DNA of 64,000 nucleotides from an uncultured Caldilineaceae bacterium (GTDB taxonomy: Bacteria > Chloroflexota > Anaerolineae > Caldilineales > Caldilineaceae). Below, one piece after another: positions 28,897-37,667 of this stretch (its first letter is position 1; every line of letters begins with the position of its first letter). Location of the stretch: contig CATOTS010000010.1 of assembly GCA_951813625.1 (NCBI GenBank), forward strand, positions 1 to 64,000, read 5' to 3'. The notes below the pieces were generated by a model. It had not been told where the DNA came from, made no database searches, and saw only the letters and a list, made by a program, of their open reading frames with translations. Position numbers and translations under genes: made by a program.

Positions 28897-29985
28897 CTAA
28901 TCGGGCCTGTACTTCGGCTGGCGCGGCGCCCGGTCGCGTGCAAGCCGCGTCGTCCGCTTCTCCAACGGCAATGGGACCCGCGCGCCGCCCGCGCGATGGG
29001 ACTCGATCAGGCCGAAAATCAGCTCGTTGCCGGCCCGCGCCGCCCGCACACCGCCTCGCGGCGGCTCTCCCGTGTCCAGCGAATGCACCAGGTCCTCGAT
29101 CAATCGCAGCGTTGAGCTGCTCGGCGATGTCTCCGGCGCCTCTACCGCCTGCAACTGGTCGCGCCCGCGCAGCCCCGTCGGAGAGGCTTTGCGTACCTGC
29201 CAGCTGAGCCCGTCGTGGATGGCAGTGATCGTCCCTTTCGAACAGATCGCCTCATACTCCGACGAGCGCGCGGTCAGCAGAACGTGGGCCTTCACCCCAT
29301 TGGCAAACTGAATGATGCCCTCGGCCTGCGGGTCCTCGGTCAGGATATCCCCGTCAAAGAACTGGTCGCTGTCGGGCACATGTCCCTGCACCCAGGTCGC
29401 CGGTTGGTCGCCGTTGAGGCGCAGCGCCAGGTCGAGGTGGTGGCTGCCCGAGTTGAAAAGAGTACCGACGTTGTAGACGATCAGATGCTCCAGCTCACCC
29501 AGCTCGCCGCTGTCGATGATCTCCTTCATGCGGTCGTAGCGCTCGTCCCAGCGCCGGTTCGTGCCCAGATTGAGGATTGCGCCGTTGCCTTCGACCGCCT
29601 CGACCATCGCATCCGCCTCAGCCATCGACGCCGCCATCGCCTTCTCGGCGTAGACCGCCTTCACGCCCTGCCCGACGCACTCGATCACAATCGCCGCACG
29701 CGGCTCCGGCTGCGTCGCCACGCTGACGATATCCAGCCCCTCCTTCGCCAGCATCTCACGGTAGTCGGTGTACTGGCCCTCCGCCGGCACGCCGTGCAGC
29801 CGCCCGAACTCGGCCATCACGTCTGTACGTAGATCGGCGCAGGCGACCAGCTCCGTCCGCCCGCACGCCGTGAACCCGGCGGCATGCGAATAGGGCAGGT
29901 GAATGCCTGCCGCGCCGATCACCTCGTTGTCGATGAAGCCGCCCATGCGGCTACATCCAATTACCCCGGCGCGATAGCTCTTCAT
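28897..29985 (-). CDS. Gfo/Idh/MocA family oxidoreductase (last gene of nine-gene operon)
   Basis: NAD(P)-dependent dehydrogenase of 362 residues. The start at 29985 (MKSYRAGVIGCSRMGGF) follows AAGGAGTGAGAAG. The Rossmann motif is GCSRMG and the usual EKP is EKA (YAEKAMAASMAEAD); NLGTNRRWDERYDRMKE corresponds to the substrate-side helix. It resembles the protein at 5359-6468 over much of its length, so the two may be paralogues acting on related substrates. It lies 61 bases downstream of an aldo/keto reductase gene and closes the operon. Confidence 0.87.
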   Translation of the reverse strand: MKSYRAGVIGCSRMGGFIDNEVIGAAGIHLPYSHAAGFTACGRTELVACADLRTDVMAEFGRLHGVPAEGQYTDYREMLAKEGLDIVSVATQPEPRAAIVIECVGQGVKAVYAEKAMAASMAEADAMVEAVEGNGAILNLGTNRRWDERYDRMKEIIDSGELGELEHLIVYNVGTLFNSGSHHLDLALRLNGDQPATWVQGHVPDSDQFFDGDILTEDPQAEGIIQFANGVKAHVLLTARSSEYEAICSKGTITAIHDGLSWQVRKASPTGLRGRDQLQAVEAPETSPSSSTLRLIEDLVHSLDTGEPPRGGVRAARAGNELIFGLIESHRAGGARVPLPLEKRTTRLARDRAPRQPKYRPD

Positions 29986-30046
29986 CTTCTCACTCCTTTT
30001 CTGGCCCCAGCTCAAATAGGTTCACGGCGGCGGGCGCCCGATCCGC

Positions 30047-30958
30047 TCAGCCCAGTGCGTTCAGTCTGTCCCGCAGCTCAGCCGGCAGACCCATCTCCTC
30101 GGCCTCAAAAGCCTGGTCGACATGGGAATGTTTGCGGCAACCGATCAGCACCGAGGTGATGCCGGGCTGCCCAATCGCCCACGCCAGCGCCAGCTGCACC
30201 ATCGAGATACCCGTCTCCACCGAGACCGCACGCAACCCCTCCATGCGCCGCATCGAAAGATCGTTCTCGTAAATGTCCCAGTGGTCGGGCATGACGTCGA
30301 AGCGCGTGCCTTCGGGTGCCGTCCATGTCTTATGGTATTTGCCGGTCAGAAATCCCGCGCCCAGCGGACTGTAGGAGATGACGCCGAGATCCTGGTCGGC
30401 GCAGAACGGCAGCAGCTCGGCCTCGATATCCCGAATCGCCACATTGTAGTTCGGCTGCACCGAAACCATCGGCGCCCAGCCGTTCACCTCCGCCTTCCAC
30501 AGCGCCTTGCACAACTGCCACGCATCGGTGTTGCTGCACCCGATGTAGCGCACCTTGCCCTGTTCCACCAACCGGTTGAGAGCCTCCAACGACTCCTCCA
30601 ACGGAGTGCCGGCGTCGTAGGCGTGGATCTGGTAGAGATCGATGACGTCGGTCTGCAGCCGCCGCAGACTTTCCTCCGCAACCTGTAGAATCCGTTCCCC
30701 GCCCAGGGGCGGCGCGATCTTTGTCGCCAGGACCACCTTCTGCCGGTTGCTGCCGCGCGCCAGCCACTCGCCCAGAACCGTCTCGGAGCCGCCCGCAGAA
30801 TAGACTTCGGCCGTATCGATCAAATTGATGTCCCGCTCGAGCGCATAGTCGATAATCGAAAAGGCCGTCTGCGCGTCGATCTCGCGGCCAAACGTAACGC
30901 TGCCCAGACCAATCGAGCTGACCTGCAGCTCCGACTTGCCCAACCGGCGCATTTCCAT
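30047..30958 (-). CDS. aldo/keto reductase
   Basis: 303 residues. The start at 30958 (MEMRRLGKSELQVSSIGLGS) follows AGGAAGAG; the longer reading adds an unrelated acidic stretch. The full catalytic tetrad is present: Asp and Tyr in NLIDTAEVYSAGGSE, Lys in VVLATKIAPP, His in DLYQIHAYD. PLGAGFLTGKYHK and the C-terminal ITSVLIGCRKHSHVDQAF (NADP-binding) are typical of AKR11/AKR12-like bacterial enzymes. Probably reduces or oxidises a sugar-derived carbonyl within the operon. Confidence 0.88.
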   Translation of the reverse strand: MEMRRLGKSELQVSSIGLGSVTFGREIDAQTAFSIIDYALERDINLIDTAEVYSAGGSETVLGEWLARGSNRQKVVLATKIAPPLGGERILQVAEESLRRLQTDVIDLYQIHAYDAGTPLEESLEALNRLVEQGKVRYIGCSNTDAWQLCKALWKAEVNGWAPMVSVQPNYNVAIRDIEAELLPFCADQDLGVISYSPLGAGFLTGKYHKTWTAPEGTRFDVMPDHWDIYENDLSMRRMEGLRAVSVETGISMVQLALAWAIGQPGITSVLIGCRKHSHVDQAFEAEEMGLPAELRDRLNALG

Positions 30959-31021
30959 AATCTCTTCCTCCTGAATGATCAAGTTCTTGGTACGAATGCA
31001 CCGCTGGAGACAGGCAGAAAA

Positions 31022-32011
31022 TCAAGCGCCGCCGATCTCCCGCGCCGCCGCCGCGAGATCGGCAACCCACATGCTCGGGTTGACCAACTCCGGATTTTCT
31101 ATGCGAAGTTGGCGCAGCTCGAACATCAGGTCGGGGGAAAGGGCCGCCTTCGCCGCCACCAGGTTCTCCTCCAGCTCAGACTCCGCGCGCACGCCGATCA
31201 GCACTGAAGCAATGCGCGTCTCTGCCATTCCAAAAGCGATCGCGGCCTGCGCCGGTGAAAGGCCGCCGCCCTGCGCTGCAACCAGGTCGCGGAACTGCCG
31301 CGAACGCGCCTTCAACGGCTCCAGCCTGTCGGGCAAATGTTCGGCCCGCTCTGTCAGAGCGCCCTGCAACAGGACCGAACGCGCCACAACCCCGACATTC
31401 TGCCTCCTCGCCGCTGGTAGAAGCCTGTCTGCCAGCCGCTGGTCGAATACCGAATAGGTAACCTGCAGGACATCGAACAGGTCGTGGTCCAGCGCCGCCA
31501 GCGGCAGATCGGGACCGTAAAAGGAGCCGCCGCTCCACAGCGCCATTCCCCTGGCGCGCGCCTCCGAAAAGACCTCGGCTACGATTTCCGACTGCTCAAG
31601 CAGGTCGCCGTCGACATTGTGGATCTGCCAGATGTCGACGTATTCGGTATGCAGCAGGTGCAAGCTGTTTTCGAGGCCGGCCCACAATGCGCGCCGCAGT
31701 GCATCCCCGCGCAGTGTCTTTCCATCCGCTTGCACCGTCGACTTGGTCGCCAGCACCACGCGACTGCGATGTCCCCGCAGCGCCCGGCCCAGGATCGCCT
31801 CGCTGCTGCCATAGGCCTGGGCCGTGTCGATCAGATTGATGCCGGCCTCCAGCGCCGCGTGCACAAGCCGCTCCGCCGCAGCCCCGGTCGGCCGCCCGTA
31901 TTCACCGGGGACCGGGATCCCGTAGTCCAGCCCCAACTCCACCGTGCCCAGCGCCAGCGGGGAGACGGACAGCCCGGTTCGACCAAGTACGCGAAATTTG
32001 CTGGAGTCCAT
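31022..32011 (-). CDS. aldo/keto reductase
   Basis: 329 residues with complete tetrad residues: Asp and Tyr in NLIDTAQAYGSSEA, Lys in VVLATKSTVQ, His in DIWQIHNVDGD. The cofactor region is RIASVLIGVRAESELEENL. It is only moderately similar to the next reductase in the operon, so the two probably work on different intermediates or opposite directions. The start (MDSSKFRVLGRTGLSVSPL) is the natural family start. It is placed 39 bases after the ferritin-like gene. Confidence 0.87.
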   Translation of the reverse strand: MDSSKFRVLGRTGLSVSPLALGTVELGLDYGIPVPGEYGRPTGAAAERLVHAALEAGINLIDTAQAYGSSEAILGRALRGHRSRVVLATKSTVQADGKTLRGDALRRALWAGLENSLHLLHTEYVDIWQIHNVDGDLLEQSEIVAEVFSEARARGMALWSGGSFYGPDLPLAALDHDLFDVLQVTYSVFDQRLADRLLPAARRQNVGVVARSVLLQGALTERAEHLPDRLEPLKARSRQFRDLVAAQGGGLSPAQAAIAFGMAETRIASVLIGVRAESELEENLVAAKAALSPDLMFELRQLRIENPELVNPSMWVADLAAAAREIGGA

Positions 32012-32050
32012 TGGATTCAGCGCCGGTAGTTGTGAGGTAACGCCCTATCG

Positions 32051-33271
32051 TCAGCCAATGCCGGCCGCCGCAGTTTCCTGCTCGCCGTGCAGCGGCAGCG
32101 TGCCCGACGAATACTCCCGCTTCCACAGTTCCACCGTCTCTTCGACAAAAGTCTTAACCGGCGTGTCGATGCCGTGCTCGGCCATCAGCTGCGGCAGCCA
32201 CTTACGGCCAAAAGCGACGTGCTGCCGCTCGTCGGCCATATCATAGCTCACATATTGGGCCGAGAGCCGGTCACCGGTCTTGGCGTAGTCCGCCATCTGC
32301 TCATGGCGGCGCGGGAAGGCGTGCGTCTCGTTGCCCATCGTCAGCATACAGTACTGCGTGGCCGCATCGTACTGCGTGCGCCACGCGTAAATGCGCGTGT
32401 TCTGCGGAACGTCGGTGTAGTCGTGCCCGTGGTGCGCGAGCCATTCGATGCCCAGCTTGCAGTGACGCGTCTCGTCGTAGCAGTGCCGCGCGCTGTCGTA
32501 GGTGAACGCCCACGGCATGCCCGGAGACAGGTAAATGATCGCCGCCACCGTCTCCGCCGCCAGCATCTCCTGGCTGTAGCTCTCGAAGTCGAGCAGGCGC
32601 TGTGTCTCCTCATCAGGGACCACGACGCGCTGACCGGCGTTGCGGTTTACGAGTTGGAAGCGTTCGTCGCGTGCGGCTTCGTCAGCCAGCTCGAACTGCC
32701 TCCGCTCCGCAGGCCGCACCGGCGGCGGCGGCCGCTCTTCACGCCCGGAGACGCCGCCCGCCGCAGCCATAAGACCGGCGATGTACGCCTCCCACTCGCC
32801 CTGCGGATGCTCCGCCAGCGTCTCCTCCGCCCACGCCAGCTGCGCCTCCTCATCGATAAGGATGTGCTTGAACGCGTAGAGGGTCGGCGCATCGGGATTG
32901 GCAAAAGTCTGTTCGCAATGCCAGCGATAGGTGGCCGCCAGCGCCGGTTTGATCACGCGAAAAAGCCCGCCCAGCAGGTCCGCTTCCGTCGGCGCATGAA
33001 TCGCCTCCGCCATCAGCTCTTCGAGCGCATCGTCGCCCGGTGGCCGGAACGCCGGCGTCTGGATCTCGCGCAGCCGTTGGTAGAGATACTGCACGTGCTG
33101 CGCGTCCTCCCACAGCAGCCGCCCCATCGCCAGCTTCCACTCCATTCGCGCCGTCGCGGGCAGCCACGCGGCCAGGATGCGCAGCATTTCGTACTCGATG
33201 AACCGGTAGCGGTTCAGTAGCTGCTTGTTGTGGGCAAAATCGATCTGCTCCGGCGGCGACAGGACCTGCAT
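32051..33271 (-). CDS. two-domain ferritin-like (putative di-iron) protein
   Basis: 406 residues, mainly alpha-helical; start at 33271 (MQVLSPPEQIDFAHNK) with GGAGGGAG upstream. Two four-helix units can be traced. The C-terminal unit has the complete ferritin-like iron signature: Glu in EMLAAETVA, ExxH in YDETRHC, Glu in MGNETHA, ExxH in ADERQHVAF. The N-terminal unit has Glu in RFIEYEML, WEDAQHV, Glu in WHCEQTF, but the last ExxH is EEAQ, so one ligand is lost. It resembles DUF455-type ferritin-like proteins, though I cannot name the family with certainty. A hydroxylase or oxygenase role in the operon is an inference. The two halves are joined by a Pro/Arg-rich linker (EERPPPPVRPAERR). Confidence 0.72.
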   Translation of the reverse strand: MQVLSPPEQIDFAHNKQLLNRYRFIEYEMLRILAAWLPATARMEWKLAMGRLLWEDAQHVQYLYQRLREIQTPAFRPPGDDALEELMAEAIHAPTEADLLGGLFRVIKPALAATYRWHCEQTFANPDAPTLYAFKHILIDEEAQLAWAEETLAEHPQGEWEAYIAGLMAAAGGVSGREERPPPPVRPAERRQFELADEAARDERFQLVNRNAGQRVVVPDEETQRLLDFESYSQEMLAAETVAAIIYLSPGMPWAFTYDSARHCYDETRHCKLGIEWLAHHGHDYTDVPQNTRIYAWRTQYDAATQYCMLTMGNETHAFPRRHEQMADYAKTGDRLSAQYVSYDMADERQHVAFGRKWLPQLMAEHGIDTPVKTFVEETVELWKREYSSGTLPLHGEQETAAAGIG

Positions 33272-33281
33272 CTCTCCCTCC

Positions 33282-34334
33282 TCAATCGATTCCAAGCAGC
33301 GCGGCCGCGTTCCCGCAAAAGATGTCCTCGACCTGGCGCTCACTCAACTTCAACCGCCGGCAGGCAAGCACGATGCTGCGCAGCGACTCAAGACCAATCA
33401 ACACCGGCCGCAGCGCGATGTGTTTCTCCTCCAGGTCCATATCATCGGCGTAGAGCCAGTGGAAGGAGTCGCCTATCGCAACGCAGCGCCCGCGCACCTG
33501 GCTGACGTGAAAATCGGTCCCGTACATCAGCTTCTCATGGCCCATCGTCTCGACAATCGCCTCGAACGCGCCCGCCTCGGTCACCGCCGAGGTGTCGAAC
33601 CAGACGTTTTCCAGCCCGCGCAGGCTCTCGATTCCCTCGATCGTGTGCCACGGATTGAACCCGCGCGCCGCGTGCGCCAGGATCAGCCGCATGTTGGGAT
33701 AGCTGCGGCAATACCTGCGAATCGTCTCCTGGTTCACCGGGTCGGCCAGCGCCCGGTCGCGCACCATGTGCAGCGTGATCGTCAGACCGAGCGTATCGGC
33801 CGCGGCAACGTGGGCTTCTGGCAGATAGGCCTCGATCGGCGCCTCCCAGGTCGGCCGGTCGGCCGTATACGTGCCGGCGCCCGACGCCTCCGTCCCCAAC
33901 AGAGGATTCAGCGGCGCCATCGTGTGGTAGCACTTCAGGCCGGTCATGTCCAGCCGCCGCACCTCGTCCAGCACCGCCTCTGCGTCCAAATCCGGGGATA
34001 TAATCAGCTGCCCGCGCGAATTCTGCGCCAGCGGACCCGTTCCGTTGACCTCGGCCGCGACAAACTCGTTGTTGGCCTGCCGGTCGCCCAGAAAGGCCAG
34101 CCCGAAGAACAGCCCGCCAACCACGCGGCCGCCCGGATGCAGCCAGCCGTTGAACTCGGCGTACTCGGCCAACCCAATCCGCGGCGGCGTATTCGCCAGG
34201 CCGGGCGGAAGCGCGCCCGCCGGATAGTGATCGTGGCGAAACAGATGCGCATGCGCGTCGTAAATGCGGTCCGGCAAATGCGGCAGGACCTCCCGATCAA
34301 GAAAAGTGCGGTCAGCCTCTTGAAATGTAAACAT
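33282..34334 (-). CDS. amidohydrolase-2 (PF04909-like) family protein
   Basis: 350-residue TIM-barrel metal hydrolase. The N-terminal metal motif is DAHAHLF; further candidate ligands are the His of LTITLHMVRD and of RLILAHAARGFNPWH, and the C-terminal Asp of LMYGTDFHVSQ. This set matches the amidohydrolase-2 group, which includes decarboxylases of aromatic and keto acids and lactone hydrolases such as uronate and gluconate lactonases. Its position beside an aldolase and dehydrogenases would suit a lactonase or decarboxylase. The ferritin-like gene begins 10 bases after its stop. Confidence 0.83.
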   Translation of the reverse strand: MFTFQEADRTFLDREVLPHLPDRIYDAHAHLFRHDHYPAGALPPGLANTPPRIGLAEYAEFNGWLHPGGRVVGGLFFGLAFLGDRQANNEFVAAEVNGTGPLAQNSRGQLIISPDLDAEAVLDEVRRLDMTGLKCYHTMAPLNPLLGTEASGAGTYTADRPTWEAPIEAYLPEAHVAAADTLGLTITLHMVRDRALADPVNQETIRRYCRSYPNMRLILAHAARGFNPWHTIEGIESLRGLENVWFDTSAVTEAGAFEAIVETMGHEKLMYGTDFHVSQVRGRCVAIGDSFHWLYADDMDLEEKHIALRPVLIGLESLRSIVLACRRLKLSERQVEDIFCGNAAALLGID

Positions 34335-34379
34335 GGGTGCGTTCCTCGTACCCCGTGCGCGCCGGCGGCGCTTTGCGGC

Positions 34380-35732
34380 CTATCGCACCAGGCGGCGGAA
34401 AGGTTCCTTCTTCAGATCAGCTCGAATCAGCTCGTCCAGGTTCCCCCGCTCCAGCCCGTCGCGAACCACACGCAACGACTCGGCGGCCGCCTCCCCGGTC
34501 AGACGGATGTCCTCCTCCGTATGCGCGAGCGTCGCCTTGAAGCTCATATACGAGTGCACGCCGCGCCGCGCCATCTCCTGGATGAACAACGTCGACACCT
34601 TGCGGGCGTCGACGCCGTCCGGCGTCTTGAGCGTGACCGCGGGATTCGTATGCAGGCCGGTGCAGGCGCCCTCCAGCCCCGCGTCCGCAATCGCCCCGTT
34701 CAATGCACTTCGCAACGCTTCGCCAATCTCTTTGAGCCGCTCAGGCGCGTTGCGCCGCTTCAACTCGCGGATCGTCGCCACCGACGCGGCCAGGCCGACA
34801 TTGTCGCTCCAATACGAGCTGGATATAAACATCCGCTTGGCCGGCTCCATCACTTCGCGCGAGCCAACCACCGCGCCCATTGGATAGCCGTTCGACATCG
34901 CCTTGGCCACCACCGTCATGTCCGGCGTAATGCCGACCGCCTCCTGCACGCCGCCCACCGCCAGCCGCCAGCCGCACGACACCTCGTCAAAAATGAGGAC
35001 AACGCCGTGCTTTGCCGCCAGTTCCTGAACGCCCTCCAGGTAGCCGGGCGCAGGCAGCTCGGACCGGGCCGGCTCCATCATGATCGCCGCCACCTCGCCG
35101 GCGTGTTCGTCCAACAGCGCCGCCAGCATCTCCAGGTCGCCGTATACGAACGGAATCACCGTGCCCGCCAGCGCCTTGGGCACACCGATCGGCTCGATGC
35201 CCGCAAATGGAAACTCGCCGCTCTCCGGGTCGACGCCGTAATTCGCGGCCTGGTACCAATCGTGCCAGCCGTGATAGCCGCAGATCAGGATCTTGTCGCG
35301 ACCGGTCGCCCCGCGCGCGATGCGGACCGCCACCGCACACGCGTCGCCCCCGCCCTTCGCATACCGCACCATCTCCGAGCTGGGTATTGTCGCGTTCAAC
35401 TCCTCCGCCAGCTCCAGTTCGAGCGGGTTGTTCGCCGAAAAGAGGCTGCCGCGGTCGATCTGCTCCTTGACCGCACCGTCGACGACCTCGTCGGCGTGAC
35501 CCAATATAATCGCCCCGACCGCACTCATCCAGTCGATGTACTCGTTCTCGTCGACGTCGACGAAGCGCGAGCCCTTTGCCCGCTGCGCGTAAATCGGGCT
35601 GACGCCGTGCGCGAACTGGTCGGCCCGGCGGCTGATCAGCTGCGTCCAGCCCGGGATCAGCTCGCCCGCCTGCTCGTACAGCTCCAGCGAGCGCGTTACT
35701 TCATGATTCGCCGCCTTCGGGAACGCGGTCAT
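34380..35732 (-). CDS. class III aminotransferase, glutamate-1-semialdehyde aminomutase-like
   Basis: PLP fold type I enzyme, 450 residues. Signature regions are EYIDWMSAVGAIILGHADE, RYAKGGGDACAVAVRIARGATGRDK (core AVAVRIARGATGRDK), CGYHGWHDWYQ, the cofactor Asp in LIFDEVSCGWR and the Schiff-base lysine in VAKAMSNGYPMGA. HNxG-type loops characteristic of HemL are replaced, and no haem gene is nearby, so a catabolic transaminase is likely. Compared with the relative at 24323 it is about 50 residues longer, mainly at the N-terminus. It is fourth in the nine-gene operon. Confidence 0.88.
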   Translation of the reverse strand: MTAFPKAANHEVTRSLELYEQAGELIPGWTQLISRRADQFAHGVSPIYAQRAKGSRFVDVDENEYIDWMSAVGAIILGHADEVVDGAVKEQIDRGSLFSANNPLELELAEELNATIPSSEMVRYAKGGGDACAVAVRIARGATGRDKILICGYHGWHDWYQAANYGVDPESGEFPFAGIEPIGVPKALAGTVIPFVYGDLEMLAALLDEHAGEVAAIMMEPARSELPAPGYLEGVQELAAKHGVVLIFDEVSCGWRLAVGGVQEAVGITPDMTVVAKAMSNGYPMGAVVGSREVMEPAKRMFISSSYWSDNVGLAASVATIRELKRRNAPERLKEIGEALRSALNGAIADAGLEGACTGLHTNPAVTLKTPDGVDARKVSTLFIQEMARRGVHSYMSFKATLAHTEEDIRLTGEAAAESLRVVRDGLERGNLDELIRADLKKEPFRRLVR

Positions 35733-35795
35733 GGCCGCCTCCTTCCTACAATGAGATTCGCGCCGGCAGAATATCCTGCATCGCCGCCGTGTAAG

Positions 35796-36827
35796 TTAAT
35801 CCTGCCAGTTGAAGGTCACGCCCAGCATCTGCTTCTCACGATGATAGGCCATCTCGTACGCCTCGACCATCTCACTGTAATGGAAACGGTGCGTGACCAG
35901 CCGGCTCGGCTCCAGCAGCCCGTCCGCCATCAGCGAGACCACGTGGTCGGCAATGTTGTCCCACGCGTAGCGGTCCGCCGTATGGAACGCATTCGAGCTG
36001 GCATCCGGATAAAGGTAGCCGGCGCGCCCCGAGACCGCGATCAGCGTCGTGCCCTTGTTGTAGAACAACTCCATCGCCAGCGGGTTGAAGTCGAGCGGCG
36101 GCTCGCCCCGACCCAACAGGCTCACGACCGAAACGCGGCCGTTGTCGCGCACAATCTCCATCGCCGTGCGAAATGCCGGCCACGGATTCGCGGTCAGAAT
36201 CACCAGGTCGATGCCGTTGCCGCCGCTGAATTCATCCAGTTTGGCCTCCAGCTCCGGGTCATTATAGAGAAAATTGGCGTGCGCGCCCATCCGCGCCGAC
36301 ATCTCCATCCGCACCGGACTGTTGGCGATACCGGCAACGCGGCCGCCGAACAGCGGCCCCAGCGCGATCGCGCCCAGCCCCAGCACGCCCACCCCGACCA
36401 CCGCCACCGTCTCGCCCGGCCGGAAATGCGCCTTGTGATAGCAGTGCGCGCTCAGCGCGTAGAGATGCGCGTAGACCGCGTCCTCGTCGGCCACGCCGTC
36501 CGGGATCACGACCACGCTCTCCGCATCCGACATGATGTACTCGGACTGGTGAGGCGCCCGCGTCACCACCCGGTCACCCACCTTCACCCGTGTCACCCCA
36601 CTGCCGACCGCCTGCACGATGCCCAGGTTGCTGTCCCCAACCCAGCGCGGGTACCCGGGCGCGCCCGGCACCTGGTCCGCGCCCTCATAGTTGCCCCGGT
36701 CGGTGCCGATCTTGAGCGCCGAAATGCGCGTCTTCACATGGATCCCGTCGTCTGCGAGCTGGCTGGCGTCAAACGCCTGCTCCTCAATCCGCAGGTCACG
36801 CGGGCCATGCAGAATTGCGATTCTCAT
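35796..36827 (-). CDS. zinc-type medium-chain dehydrogenase/reductase (MDR)
   Basis: 343 residues. The start at 36827 (MRIAILHGPRDLRIEEQ) has GGAGGAAG seven bases upstream. The GroES-like catalytic domain is followed by the Rossmann motif VAVVGVGVLGLGAIALG. The usual catalytic-zinc Cys of sorbitol/alcohol dehydrogenases (GxCGTD) is not obvious: the segment reads LKIGTDRGNYEG, and the structural-zinc Cys cluster is absent, so it may be zinc-poor or zinc-free. Predicted to oxidise a polyol or hydroxy acid for the aldolase encoded just upstream in the operon. Confidence 0.83.
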   Translation of the reverse strand: MRIAILHGPRDLRIEEQAFDASQLADDGIHVKTRISALKIGTDRGNYEGADQVPGAPGYPRWVGDSNLGIVQAVGSGVTRVKVGDRVVTRAPHQSEYIMSDAESVVVIPDGVADEDAVYAHLYALSAHCYHKAHFRPGETVAVVGVGVLGLGAIALGPLFGGRVAGIANSPVRMEMSARMGAHANFLYNDPELEAKLDEFSGGNGIDLVILTANPWPAFRTAMEIVRDNGRVSVVSLLGRGEPPLDFNPLAMELFYNKGTTLIAVSGRAGYLYPDASSNAFHTADRYAWDNIADHVVSLMADGLLEPSRLVTHRFHYSEMVEAYEMAYHREKQMLGVTFNWQD

Positions 36828-36864
36828 CTTCCTCCGCCTTTCGAATCGGTTTGTCCCGCTGGAA

Positions 36865-37644
36865 CTACGCGCCCGGTATCCCGTCAAGCTCCTCGCTGCA
36901 CTGCTTGAGCACGTTCATCAGGCTGAAGTCGCCGCCCCACGGCACCATCTGCGCGCCCATCCCCCGAAATCGCTGGATGTCATCCACCGACCCGGCCGTG
37001 ATGCCCCACAGCTTGCCGTGTTTTTCCACCGCGGCCGCCACCGTCTCGATCGCCTTGTCCATCGTCAGGCTGCCGTCGCCCTCGGTCGCAATCCGCAAAG
37101 AAAGGTCCGCCGGCCCGACAAACAGGCCGTCAACGCCCTCGATCGAGGCGATCTCCTCGGCGTTTGCAACCGCCTGCAGCGTCTCGATCTGGCAGATCAA
37201 AAAGGTCTCGCGATTGGCGGCGGCGTTGTAGTCCATGTCCGGGTCCCACGCGCCGATGCCGAAGTCACCGTCCAGGCCCGCGCCGTCCATGCCGCGGTTG
37301 CCCAGCCCCGGATACTTCACCGCCCGCACCAGGTCGCTCGCCATCTGCGGCTCCGAGACCAACGGCACCAGAAAACCGCTCGCCCCGTCCTCGAGGTAGC
37401 GGTAGAGCTTTGTCCGCTCCAGCGTCGGCGGCCGCACCATGCAATCGATGTCGTTATGATAGCACATCATCGTGATCGCCTGGACCTCACGCGCGTCCAT
37501 CGCCCGGTGCTCGAGGTCCAGCCAGATGCCGTCGTAACGGCAGTTGGCCGCGTAGCGGATGTAAAAGGGCAGATAGTGGCCCAGGCCGCAGACACGGGCA
37601 AAACCGCCGCTGCGAAACTTCTTTAGCATCTTGCTCTTGCGCAT
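36865..37644 (-). CDS. HpcH/HpaI aldolase / 2-dehydro-3-deoxy acid aldolase family
   Basis: 259-residue metal-dependent class II aldolase of the (beta/alpha)8 type. The start at 37644 (MRKSKMLKKFRSGGFARV) follows AAGGAAC. Family blocks are DGIWLDLEHRAMD (catalytic-region acidic pair), CMVRPPTLERTKLYRYLEDGASGFLVP (core GASGFLVP), the metal Glu in ICQIETLQAVAN, and GVDGLFVGPADLS. Such enzymes split 2-keto-3-deoxy sugar acids or related 4-hydroxy-2-oxo acids to pyruvate and an aldehyde. It is second in the operon, after the BNR protein by 23 bases. Confidence 0.88.
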   Translation of the reverse strand: MRKSKMLKKFRSGGFARVCGLGHYLPFYIRYAANCRYDGIWLDLEHRAMDAREVQAITMMCYHNDIDCMVRPPTLERTKLYRYLEDGASGFLVPLVSEPQMASDLVRAVKYPGLGNRGMDGAGLDGDFGIGAWDPDMDYNAAANRETFLICQIETLQAVANAEEIASIEGVDGLFVGPADLSLRIATEGDGSLTMDKAIETVAAAVEKHGKLWGITAGSVDDIQRFRGMGAQMVPWGGDFSLMNVLKQCSEELDGIPGA

Positions 37645-37667
37645 GGTAGTTCCTTTGTGTGGAAAGT

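Noticed and set aside
33225..36908. Long plus-strand open frame of 1,227 codons
   Set aside because: It is antisense to the well-supported minus-strand operon genes, is Arg/His/Pro-rich and has no family features; it is a by-product of high GC content.
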